The position numbers and the translations under genes were made by a program. From contig SCRN01000002.1 of NCBI GenBank assembly GCA_004322045.1, forward strand, positions 35,330-99,329: a stretch of DNA of 64,000 bases, given 5' to 3'. The notes below the pieces were generated by a model, which saw only the letters and a list, made by a program, of their open reading frames with translations, had not been told where the DNA came from and ran no database searches. Source of the DNA: Paraburkholderia sp. Its GTDB lineage: Bacteria; Pseudomonadota; Gammaproteobacteria; Burkholderiales; Burkholderiaceae. Each line of letters opens with the position of its first letter. Positions within the stretch are counted from its first letter, which is position 1. Shown piece by piece: positions 27,295-34,660 of the stretch.

Positions 27295-27546
27295 TCACGA
27301 AATCGAATATCGATTCTGTGGGCCGGCGACATACTGCTTTCGAGCGATTTCGAGGAGCCTTTCACGACATTCATCGAAGGCGCCGAGTAGCGAGCGCTCG
27401 TCGGTGCCGGTGCCGGCCTGCAGATTTCTGATGATCGCGTCGTCCACCTGGAACGTGATTTCGCGCGAATTATCGTATCCCCAAAAACAAACGCGATGCC
27501 TCGCGGCATCGTAACTGCGGCTGGGATTGGGAAATTCGAGTGCCAC
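27295..27546 (-). CDS. DUF1488 family protein
   Basis: An 83-residue protein matching the DUF1488 pattern: FPNPSRSYDAARHRVCFWGYD, then ITFQVDDAIIRNL. Its function is unknown; the family is common in Burkholderiaceae. The GTG at 27546 is preferred because it follows the previous stop by two bases (TGA-TC-GTG) and has AAAAGG upstream. An ATG at 27582 would add 12 residues and overlap the upstream gene. Confidence 0.75.
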   Translation of the reverse strand: MALEFPNPSRSYDAARHRVCFWGYDNSREITFQVDDAIIRNLQAGTGTDERSLLGAFDECRERLLEIARKQYVAGPQNRYSIS

Positions 27547-27548
27547 GA

Positions 27549-27740
27549 TCAGCCTTTTGCGCGTACGACCGAATAGCGCCATTTACTGGCGTTCGAATCG
27601 ATGGAGGCATCGTTGACGCGTCGCTGCTCGGCGCGCAATGCGTCCGCGGTTTCGAGGATGAGCGCTTGCTTCCTGCGATCCTGGGTGTACTCGCTCACTC
27701 GGGCGGCAAGGGTTGCGGTTTGTTTTATGGGTGATCGCAT
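27549..27740 (-). CDS. Hypothetical 63-residue protein coupled to the DUF1488 gene
   Basis: Starts MRSPIKQTATLAARVSEYTQDRRKQ and is charged and mostly helical, with no membrane span. A weak AGGAC site precedes the ATG. It ends two bases before the DUF1488 start, so the two are probably translated together. I do not recognise a family. Confidence 0.55.
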   Translation of the reverse strand: MRSPIKQTATLAARVSEYTQDRRKQALILETADALRAEQRRVNDASIDSNASKWRYSVVRAKG

Positions 27741-28110
27741 GATGTGTCCTGGTGCGGCAGGCCACAACGCGCGACCAGCCTAGTCCGACTGTACACCCTT
27801 TAGGTGGTGCCGACGGCTTTTATTATTTTCCGCGGCTATTCGCTAGACAGATGCAAGAACGTTCGATATTCGCGAACGGTCGTTGGCAAATTGCGGTTGG
27901 ACCTGCCCGATACAGCAAGTAACGCGTCTTGCGGCTACGGTTGATGTCGATCAATTCATAGCCCCCGTCTACGCAATACGCTCGAATGCTGTGCGTTGTA
28001 TGCCGTCCACGGCGATTACTGCAGTGGCGTACGGCGCCGCGCGCGCCGAACATGATCCGACCTACACCGCACGAGGCGCCTCATCGGCCGAGCATTTGAA
28101 AGGAACCGGT
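27741..28110. promoter_or_regulatory. Intergenic control region before the PHA-synthase-like gene
   Basis: A 370-base stretch that should carry promoters for the minus-strand DUF1488 pair and for the gene at 28111. It includes a GTTCG/CGAAC inverted repeat at 27861-27877 and the FNR/ANR box at 27941. An in-frame extension of the right-hand gene reaches back to 27883, but it crosses the FNR box and lacks a ribosome site, so I treat it as non-coding. Confidence 0.5.
27941..27954. promoter_or_regulatory. FNR/ANR-type box upstream of the PHA-synthase-like gene
   Basis: TTGATGTCGATCAA is a perfect TTGAT-N4-ATCAA site. Its centre is 163 bases before the start at 28111. This suggests oxygen-limited expression, like the arginine block. 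Confidence 0.8.
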
Positions 28111-29226
28111 ATGCTGAAAAAACAATCGATCAAATCCAAAGATTTCGCGTTATCGAGCGTGCCGGCGTTTTGGCCAATGGCGATGGCGGCCGCATTGTTC
28201 GAGCAGGGCGCGCAGTTGTACGCGAAGAATCTGAAGTTCGTCGACGAGGAAATCAAGATCAACGAGGAACTGCGACCGTCGATGGCGACACCTAATCGCG
28301 TGCGTCTCGATCTGCGGACCATGGTTTTACGCGAGTATGGAACGCCAGGAGGGATACCCACCCTGGTCAATGCGCCTTATGCGGGCCACACCGCGATGAT
28401 CGCCGACTACAGGGACGGGCAGAGCTTGGTGCAGACGCTTTTGGCTAACGGCGTGGGCCATGTCGCACTGACCGACTGGAAGAGCGCGACGTACGACATG
28501 AAGGATTTGGAGATCGACAATTATCTGGCCGAACTCATCGTGGCGATCGACGATCTCGGTGGCCGCGTCAATCTCGTCGGTTTGTGCCAAGGCGGCTGGG
28601 TGTCGGCCATGATCGCCGCGCGCTTTCCGGACAAGGTCAATTCGCTCGTGCTGGCGGGCGCGCCCATCGATACCGACGTCGGCGATGCGCCGATTACCCG
28701 GATGGCGCACGAGTCGCCGTTGTCCTTCTATGAAGAGTTGGTCGCGCTAGGCGGTGGTCTGATGAAGGGCAAGTTCATGCTGCAGGGTTGGAAGAACATG
28801 CACCCCGAGCAGCATTACGTGCAGGAACAGATCGACCTTTACGAGCACATCGACGATCCTGCCTACGTTGCGAAGGAAGAGGCGTTCGAAAGCTGGTACG
28901 AGAACCCGATCGATTTGCCGGGACGTTGGTACCTGCAAGTCATCGGCCAACTCTTCAAGGAGAATCGGTTCGCAAAGGGGCAGTTCGTCGGGCTGGGGCG
29001 CAAGCTCGATCTGCGCAACATCACTTGTCCGGTCTATCTTCTGGCGGGCGCGGCCGACGATATTACGCCGCCGGCACAGGTTCTGGATGCGGAGAAATAC
29101 CTCGGCACACCGAAAGAGCGCATCGTCAAGAAAACCGTGCCGGGCGGCCATATCGGGTTGTTCATGGGGCAGCGCACCCTTGCGCAATATTGGCCGCAGA
29201 TCGCGCAATGGGTGAGTCACTCGTAG
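28111..29226 (+). CDS. Alpha/beta-fold protein with a PHA-synthase-type GxCxG box
   Basis: A 371-residue alpha/beta hydrolase-fold protein. The nucleophile elbow is VGLCQGG, with cysteine in place of serine, as in PHA synthases. A late aspartate sits in YLLAGAADDITPP and a histidine in VPGGHIGLFMG, completing a Cys-Asp-His triad. It is shorter than PhaC (about 560-600 residues), lacking the long N-terminal domain. It may be a PHA synthase-like acyltransferase, a depolymerase or thioesterase. An AAAGGA site lies 7 bases before the ATG. It appears monocistronic and stands opposite the transketolase genes. Confidence 0.75.
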   Translation: MLKKQSIKSKDFALSSVPAFWPMAMAAALFEQGAQLYAKNLKFVDEEIKINEELRPSMATPNRVRLDLRTMVLREYGTPGGIPTLVNAPYAGHTAMIADYRDGQSLVQTLLANGVGHVALTDWKSATYDMKDLEIDNYLAELIVAIDDLGGRVNLVGLCQGGWVSAMIAARFPDKVNSLVLAGAPIDTDVGDAPITRMAHESPLSFYEELVALGGGLMKGKFMLQGWKNMHPEQHYVQEQIDLYEHIDDPAYVAKEEAFESWYENPIDLPGRWYLQVIGQLFKENRFAKGQFVGLGRKLDLRNITCPVYLLAGAADDITPPAQVLDAEKYLGTPKERIVKKTVPGGHIGLFMGQRTLAQYWPQIAQWVSHS

Positions 29227-29235
29227 TCAATACGA

Positions 29236-30234
29236 TCAGCCGAGCCATCCCTTGATGTTTTCGGACATGACTTCGGTCGAGATGCCATAGCGCGCATGGA
29301 GCGTAGGCAGGGCGCCCGCGTCGAGAAAGGCATCGGGCAGCGCGATCTGTCGGAAAGCGCCAGTGAAGCCTGCCTTCACGAGCTCGCATGCGACCGCTTC
29401 GCCGAGCCCGCCTATCACGGTGTGGTTCTCAGCCACCACCACCATGCGGCCGCTGCGTTTGGCTTCGCGCACGATCGTGTCCGTGTCGAGCGGTTTGATC
29501 GTCGGCACATGCAGCACAGCGACATCGACATGATCGCTTTGCAGCGCCTTCGCGACTTCGAGCGAGCGCATCGTCATGATGCCCGACGAAATCAAGAGCA
29601 CGTCTTTGCCGTCGCGTAGAAGCTTGGCCTTGCCGAGCTCGAACCGGTAGTCGTACTCGTCCAGCACCGCGGGCACATTGCCGCGCAATAGCCGCGCGTA
29701 GACGGGCCCCGGGTGCGCGGCGATCGCCGGCACCATCTGCTCGATATCGAGGGCATCGCATGGGTCGATTACGGTCATGTTCGGCATGGCGCGCATCAAC
29801 GCCAAGTCTTCCGCCGCCTGGTGGCTAGGGCCGTAGCCCGTTGTCAAGCCCGGCAGCGCGCACACGAGCTTCACGTCGAGGTTATCCTCGGCAATGGTTT
29901 GATGGATGAAGTCGTATGCGCGCCGCGTCGCGAAGACCGCATAGGTCGTGACGAACGGTTGCGCACCCTCGTGCGCGAAACCAGCCGCTGCTCCCATCAG
30001 CAATTGTTCCGCCATTCCCATCTGGTAATACCGATCGGGAAACGCTTTTGCGAAGATGTGAAGATCCGTGTACTTGCCCAGATCGGCGGTCATGCCGATG
30101 ACGTTAGCCTTCGTGCGCGCCAACTCCACCAGTGCATGACCGAACGGGGCCGAACGGGTGGCCTGGCCTTCTGCCGCGATCGAGGCGATCATCGCGGACG
30201 TTTTGAGGCGGGGTGCTTTCGCGATCGCGCTCAT
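29236..30234 (-). CDS. Transketolase, C-terminal-half subunit
   Basis: A 332-residue protein covering the Pyr and C-terminal domains of transketolase. The pyrimidine domain runs from ATRSAPFGHALVELARTKANVIGMTADLG to YQMGMAEQLLMGAAAGFAHEG, with the cofactor-activating glutamate in GMAEQ. The C-terminal domain starts near LLRDGKDVLLISSGIMT. Its ATG overlaps the stop of the N-terminal-half gene, so the two chains are made together and should form an alpha2beta2 enzyme. Split transketolases often act on unusual ketoses; the substrate is not evident here. Confidence 0.85.
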   Translation of the reverse strand: MSAIAKAPRLKTSAMIASIAAEGQATRSAPFGHALVELARTKANVIGMTADLGKYTDLHIFAKAFPDRYYQMGMAEQLLMGAAAGFAHEGAQPFVTTYAVFATRRAYDFIHQTIAEDNLDVKLVCALPGLTTGYGPSHQAAEDLALMRAMPNMTVIDPCDALDIEQMVPAIAAHPGPVYARLLRGNVPAVLDEYDYRFELGKAKLLRDGKDVLLISSGIMTMRSLEVAKALQSDHVDVAVLHVPTIKPLDTDTIVREAKRSGRMVVVAENHTVIGGLGEAVACELVKAGFTGAFRQIALPDAFLDAGALPTLHARYGISTEVMSENIKGWLG

Positions 30235-31076
30235 GCTTGTCTCCCGGCTTCGAGTGCTTCAAGCGCGAGTTGCCACTCGTGCGCATCGACTCGAATGAAA
30301 TGGTTTTTTTCCCGTTGTTCGAGGAAGGGAACGCCGCATCCCATCTTCGTGTCGCACACGATGATGCGCGGTTGCGGTTCGTCGTGCCGGCGTGCGCGCT
30401 CGAACGCGCGCGCAACGGCATCGAGGTCGTTGCCATCGACGCGTTGCACGTACCAGCCGAACGCTTCGAGCTTCGGAACCAGCGGCTCGAACGCCATGAT
30501 CTGCGTGGACGGGCCGTCGGCTTGCTGATTGTTGACGTCGACCACGGCAATGAGATTGTCGAGCTTCCAATGCGATGCGGACATCAGGCCTTCCCAAACT
30601 GCACCTTCGTCGAGCTCGCCGTCGGAGAACAGCGTATAGACGAATGCGTCGGAGCCTTTGCGCTTGAGGCCCAGGCAACGTCCGACGGCGATCGTCAGCC
30701 CTTGTCCCAGCGAGCCGCCCGACATTTCCATGCCGGGGGTGTAGCTGGCCATGCCCGACATCGGCAGGCGGCTATCGTCGCTGCCGTAGGTTTCGAGCTC
30801 ATCGGCCGGCAGAATGCCCGCTTCGAACAGCGCCGCATACAGCGCGATCGCATAGTGCCCGTTCGACAGCAGGAAGCGGTCGCGGCCTTCCCATTCGGGA
30901 TCTTCGGGCCGGTAGCGCATGGCGTCGAAGTAGGCGACGGCCAATACATCGGCGATGTCGAGTGCCTGACCGATATAACCCTGTCCTTGCACTTCGCCCA
31001 TCAATAACGCGTTTCTTCGGATCCGGTACGCGCGCTCGGCAAGCGAGACCTCCGGCGCGATTGCTGTGTTATCCAT
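30231..31076 (-). CDS. Transketolase, N-terminal-half (thiamine-diphosphate) subunit
   Basis: A 281-residue PP-domain subunit. The thiamine diphosphate-Mg site is SDGELDEGAVWEG followed by VVDVNNQQADG (a GDG-N variant with Ser first). Other landmarks are RDRFLLSNGHYAIALYAAL and GSLGQGLTIAVG. It lies 36 bases after the MFS gene and overlaps its partner by 4 bases. An AGGAG site precedes the start. Two-chain transketolases include AptAB (apulose-4-phosphate) and SqwGH (sulfofructose) as well as housekeeping types, and no kinase or isomerase gene is nearby to choose among them. Confidence 0.85.
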   Translation of the reverse strand: MDNTAIAPEVSLAERAYRIRRNALLMGEVQGQGYIGQALDIADVLAVAYFDAMRYRPEDPEWEGRDRFLLSNGHYAIALYAALFEAGILPADELETYGSDDSRLPMSGMASYTPGMEMSGGSLGQGLTIAVGRCLGLKRKGSDAFVYTLFSDGELDEGAVWEGLMSASHWKLDNLIAVVDVNNQQADGPSTQIMAFEPLVPKLEAFGWYVQRVDGNDLDAVARAFERARRHDEPQPRIIVCDTKMGCGVPFLEQREKNHFIRVDAHEWQLALEALEAGRQA

Positions 31077-31112
31077 TCATGACTCCTGTGACATCGAAAG
31101 TTTCGCGGCTTT

Positions 31113-32438
31113 TCAACGATTGACCGATTTCGCCGGGACGAGGAACACGAGCAATGCGCCCAGCGTTACGGTGAGCGAGATGAAGATCAGGCCCGCGGTG
31201 GACTTGCCCGTCAGATCGTTGAGCCAGCCGACGATGGCTGGGGAAAAGAAGCCTGCGAGATTGGCGAAGCAGTTGACGGCGGCGATGCCTGCCGCGGCCG
31301 ATACGCCGCCGAGCAGGGCGGTCGGCAGCGACCAGAACTGAGACGACGCGGCGAGAATCCCGGCCGATGCGATGCTCAAGCACACGATCGAGGCGCCGAC
31401 ACTCCCGAGTAAGGGCAGGGCGGCGAAGCCCGCGACCGAAACGAGCATCGGCACTGCCAGATGAAGGCGCCGCTCGCGCAGCCGGTCGGCGCTCATGCCG
31501 ACGAGCGGCAGTGCGACGATGGCGCACAGATACGGAATCGCGGTGAACAGGCCGACCCACAGCGGGTCCGATACGCCGGCTTTGCGAATGATGGTGGGCA
31601 GCCAAAACGTCAGGCCGTATTGACCGAGCACGACACAGAAATAGATCGCCGCCAACAGCCACAAACGGCGGTCGCCGATGAACGCTTTGATCGAAGCGTG
31701 GGCGGTTTTGTGCGCATTGTCGCCGGCGACATTGCGGGCGAGCAGATGCTTTTCCGCTTCGGTGAGCCACTTCGCGCTTGCAATCCCATCGTCGAGATAG
31801 AGCAGGATCACGACGCCCAGTACGAGGGAAGGCAAGGCTTCGAGAAGAAATAGCCATTTCCATCCGGTGAGCGCCATCACACCTTGCAGCGAATGCATGA
31901 TCCATCCCGACATGGGACCGCCGAGGATGCCCGCGAGCGGGATCGCCATGAAGAAGATCGATAGCGCCTTCGCACGGCGCGCGCTCGGATACCAATACGT
32001 CAGATACAAAATGACGCCCGGCGCGAAACCCGCTTCGGCGACGCCTAGCAGAAAGCGAAGCGCGTAGAAGGCCGTCGGCGATTTCACGAAGATGAAGCTT
32101 GCGGAAATGACGGCCCACGTCAGCATGATGCGAGCGAGCCACTTGCGTGCGCCAACTTTATGAAGAATGACGTTGCTCGGCACTTCGAACAGGAAGTAGC
32201 CGAGAAAGAACACCCCTGCGCCCATGCCGTAGATCGTTTCGCTAAATCGCAAATCGCTGAGCATCTGCAGTTTTGCAAAGCCCACGTTGACGCGATCCAG
32301 GTAGGCGCCGAGATAGCAGAGCATGAGGAACGGAATGATTCTGCGGCTGACCTTTGCGTAGGTTCTAGCCTCGAATGTCGGCGAATCGCTGTCGGCGGCC
32401 GCGTCGGTCGCGGGCGATGCCGCGTAGGTGGATTTCAT
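31113..32438 (-). CDS. MFS transporter, anion:cation symporter family
   Basis: A 441-residue inner-membrane protein with 12 predicted spans. The family pattern is YLDRVNVGFAKLQM in TM1 and FFLGYFLFEVPSNVILHKVGARKW in TM2-3, as in the phthalate/galactonate/tartrate permeases. Members take up organic anions such as sugar acids. It sits between the SDR and transketolase genes, so it probably imports an acidic carbohydrate. AGGAGAC lies just before the ATG. Confidence 0.85.
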   Translation of the reverse strand: MKSTYAASPATDAAADSDSPTFEARTYAKVSRRIIPFLMLCYLGAYLDRVNVGFAKLQMLSDLRFSETIYGMGAGVFFLGYFLFEVPSNVILHKVGARKWLARIMLTWAVISASFIFVKSPTAFYALRFLLGVAEAGFAPGVILYLTYWYPSARRAKALSIFFMAIPLAGILGGPMSGWIMHSLQGVMALTGWKWLFLLEALPSLVLGVVILLYLDDGIASAKWLTEAEKHLLARNVAGDNAHKTAHASIKAFIGDRRLWLLAAIYFCVVLGQYGLTFWLPTIIRKAGVSDPLWVGLFTAIPYLCAIVALPLVGMSADRLRERRLHLAVPMLVSVAGFAALPLLGSVGASIVCLSIASAGILAASSQFWSLPTALLGGVSAAAGIAAVNCFANLAGFFSPAIVGWLNDLTGKSTAGLIFISLTVTLGALLVFLVPAKSVNR

Positions 32439-32588
32439 CTTTTGTCTCCTATGGGCTGAGCCCCTCCGCAGTCGATCAGAGATCGCTCACTGCGGCTTCG
32501 CACGCAGCGATGCGCGGGGCGTCAGCTACCCAATTCCCGTGTTGTCCCGGATGTCAGTCACGAAAGCCGCATCGGTGCGGCGCGTTCG

Positions 32589-33338
32589 TCAATGGATCAG
32601 CATGCCGCCGTTCACGTCGAGCGTGATGCCCGTCAGGTACGACGACAGATCGCTCGTGAGGAATACGCATGCATTGGCTACATCGGCCGCATCGCCGAGC
32701 CGGCCTAACGGAATCCCTTTGATGATTTCCTCGCGCATCTGAGGCGTGAGTTTGTCGCCCGTGATATCGGTCTGGATCAGCCCCGGCGTGATTGAATTGA
32801 CGCGGATATGATCGGGGCCGAATTCGCGCGCCATCGCTTTGGCCAATCCCAACACGCCCGCTTTCGCGGCGCTGTAGTGCGGGCCGCCGAAGATGCCGCC
32901 GCCGCGCTGCGCGGAAACCGAAGACATGCAAACGATGCTGCCGCGCTTGCGTTCCTTCATGGCGGGGATCACGGCTTGCGACATGTAGAGCGTGCCGCGC
33001 AAATTGACGTCGATGATGGCATCGAAATCCTTGGCGCCGATCTCGAGCGTGCGCACCGGTTGCGTGATGCCTGCGTTGTTGACGAGGCCGTCGACTTGGC
33101 CGAAGCGTTCCAGCGTGGCGTGGACCGCGGCGACGCACGCGGCTTTATCCGTGACGTCACAGGCGAGACCGAGATGCGCCTTGCCTAGATCGGCCGCGGC
33201 GGCTTGGGCGTCTTCCTTGCGCAAATCGATCACGACCACGTGAGCGCCTTGTTCGGCCAGCGCCTTCGCCGTTGCCTTGCCGATCCCGCGCGGCGAGGCC
33301 GCGCCGGTGACCATGACGACTTTGTTCTCGAGCAGCAT
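32589..33338 (-). CDS. Short-chain dehydrogenase/reductase (FabG-like)
   Basis: A 249-residue NAD(P)-dependent oxidoreductase. The cofactor motif is TGAASPRGIGKATAKAL (TGxxxGxG with a short insertion), then NNAG at about residue 89 and the catalytic Ser/Tyr/Lys in the region of MSSVSAQRGGGIFGGPHYSAAK. The aspartate in VIDLRKED favours NAD. It is probably a sugar or sugar-acid dehydrogenase, since it is grouped with transketolase, an anion permease and a sugar ABC importer. The insert RGGGIFGG before the Tyr is typical of polyol/sugar SDRs. Confidence 0.85.
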   Translation of the reverse strand: MLLENKVVMVTGAASPRGIGKATAKALAEQGAHVVVIDLRKEDAQAAAADLGKAHLGLACDVTDKAACVAAVHATLERFGQVDGLVNNAGITQPVRTLEIGAKDFDAIIDVNLRGTLYMSQAVIPAMKERKRGSIVCMSSVSAQRGGGIFGGPHYSAAKAGVLGLAKAMAREFGPDHIRVNSITPGLIQTDITGDKLTPQMREEIIKGIPLGRLGDAADVANACVFLTSDLSSYLTGITLDVNGGMLIH

Positions 33339-33420
33339 CGATTGTCTCCTGGGTGTTGATTGGTGCCCGTAGTTTTCGCTGAAGGGCCGGCCGAAACAAC
33401 GTGGAAACGCTCAACCATCG

Positions 33421-33435
33421 CTGAGAAAAATTCAG
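33421..33435. promoter_or_regulatory. TGA-N7-TCA element upstream of the SDR gene
   Basis: CTGA-gaaaaat-TCAG is an inverted repeat 83 bases before the SDR start, in the gap after the lysR gene. It resembles the element at 34343, so both may be sites of the adjacent LysR protein. Confidence 0.35.
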
Positions 33436-33452
33436 ATGACGATGGGCGATGC

Positions 33453-34340
33453 TTATGGACGCGCGGATGCCTCGCGCTCCATCCAAGCGAGAAACCGTTC
33501 GACGCGCGGTAGATCGGCGTTTTGATTCGGGTAAACGAGGTGATGTGCGCCCACTTCCACGGCTTGCGCTTGGTCGAAGACAGGCACCAATAATCCTTCT
33601 CGAATCTTCACCGAGGCAAGCATCAGGCTTTCGAGCGCAATGCCCAGGCCGAGCGCTGCCGTTTCGATCGACATGTACGAGCGGTCGAACGAGAAGTCGA
33701 AGGTCTTCTGCGCCGCGGGCACACCGGTGCGGCCGAACCACTGCTTCCACTGGACGAGCGGCGTCTCCGAATAGATCAGGCGATGCGTGAGCAAATCGGC
33801 CGGTGTGTGGACGGGGTTGCGTTCGAGGTAGCTGGGCGAAGCCAGCGGGGCGATGTACTCGCCTCGAATCGTTCTGACTTCGAGGTTGCTCCAATTGCCG
33901 TAACCGTGCCGGATATCGACGTCGTAGTAGCCGTTCGAGAACGAGATGTCCTCATACGAACACGCCAGATTCAGTTGGATGTCGCCGTTCGCCTCCTGGA
34001 ACGAGGACAGTCGCGGCAGCAGCCACATCAGCCCGAAGCTCGGGCTGGAATGCACGCGCAAGATGTCCACTTCCCTGCGGCTCGATGCGCGCTCGGTCGC
34101 GCGGCTCAAATCGGCCAGCGAACCCGTCACGTCGGCAAGGTAGCGTTCGCCCGTCGGCGTCAGCGTGAGTCCCCGCCCGGACCGTTGGAACAACGGCCGA
34201 CCGATGATCGACTCCAAGTTGCTCAATTGGTGGCTGACGGCCGAAGCCGTCAAGCCGAGCTCCTCGGCTGCGCGATTGACGCTTTTGGTTCTCGCGACGC
34301 TCTCGAACGCGATGATGGCTTTGAGCGGTGGGATACGCAT
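33453..34340 (-). CDS. LysR-family regulator (GcvA-like)
   Basis: A 295-residue regulator. The N-terminal helix-turn-helix covers residues 1-60 (LKAIIAFESVARTKSVNRAAEELGLTASAVSHQLSNLE). The effector domain has VRTIRGEYIAPLASPSYL and a late GLGIALESLMLAS. It lies 114 bases upstream of the SDR gene on the same strand and is divergent from the sugar ABC operon, so it could control both arms. The ribosome site is weak. The inducer is probably the sugar or sugar acid handled here. Confidence 0.88.
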   Translation of the reverse strand: MRIPPLKAIIAFESVARTKSVNRAAEELGLTASAVSHQLSNLESIIGRPLFQRSGRGLTLTPTGERYLADVTGSLADLSRATERASSRREVDILRVHSSPSFGLMWLLPRLSSFQEANGDIQLNLACSYEDISFSNGYYDVDIRHGYGNWSNLEVRTIRGEYIAPLASPSYLERNPVHTPADLLTHRLIYSETPLVQWKQWFGRTGVPAAQKTFDFSFDRSYMSIETAALGLGIALESLMLASVKIREGLLVPVFDQAQAVEVGAHHLVYPNQNADLPRVERFLAWMEREASARP

Positions 34341-34342
34341 CG

Positions 34343-34356
34343 TGAAATATTTTTCA
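34343..34356. promoter_or_regulatory. Inverted repeat next to the lysR start
   Basis: TGAAA-TATT-TTTCA, 3 bases upstream of the lysR start codon. It fits a LysR-type autoregulatory site by position and by its TGA...TCA ends. Confidence 0.4.
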
Positions 34357-34464
34357 GCCTTAGTTGAACGAAACCGCGTTGCTTGCCCGCGGTCGACGCT
34401 GCCATTCTGTGCCTACACCAAACAGACACCAATGACGCGGCGCACAACCGCGCAGGAGACTTCG

Positions 34465-34521
34465 ATGCATTATCCGCATTTCGCTTCCTTTGCGCGAACG
34501 CCCGAACTCGCAGGCGTCTAG
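34465..34521 (+). CDS. Possible leader peptide, 18 residues
   Basis: Reads MHYPHFASFARTPELAGV and stops. AGGAGA lies 5 bases before the ATG, an ideal ribosome site. It stands 139 bases before the sugar ABC ATPase gene. It may be a leader peptide or the residue of a lost gene. Confidence 0.35.
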   Translation: MHYPHFASFARTPELAGV

Positions 34522-34660
34522 GCAAGCGACCCGTGCAACTGGGCTCCTAGAGGGAAGGCCCGTTCACGTTCCGCTTGCTGGTCCGATCCCCGCTCGAATC
34601 ATTTGCGCGGCTGCCGCATGGCGGCGCGCGCACACCGCCTATCGCGATGGGAGACTTCGA

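Larger units (their letters stand above)
34341..34660. promoter_or_regulatory. Divergent control region between lysR and the sugar ABC operon
   Basis: A 320-base gap with an inverted repeat close to the lysR start and an 18-codon leader-like ORF at 34465. The remaining 140 bases before the ATPase gene show nothing recognisable. Confidence 0.4.
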
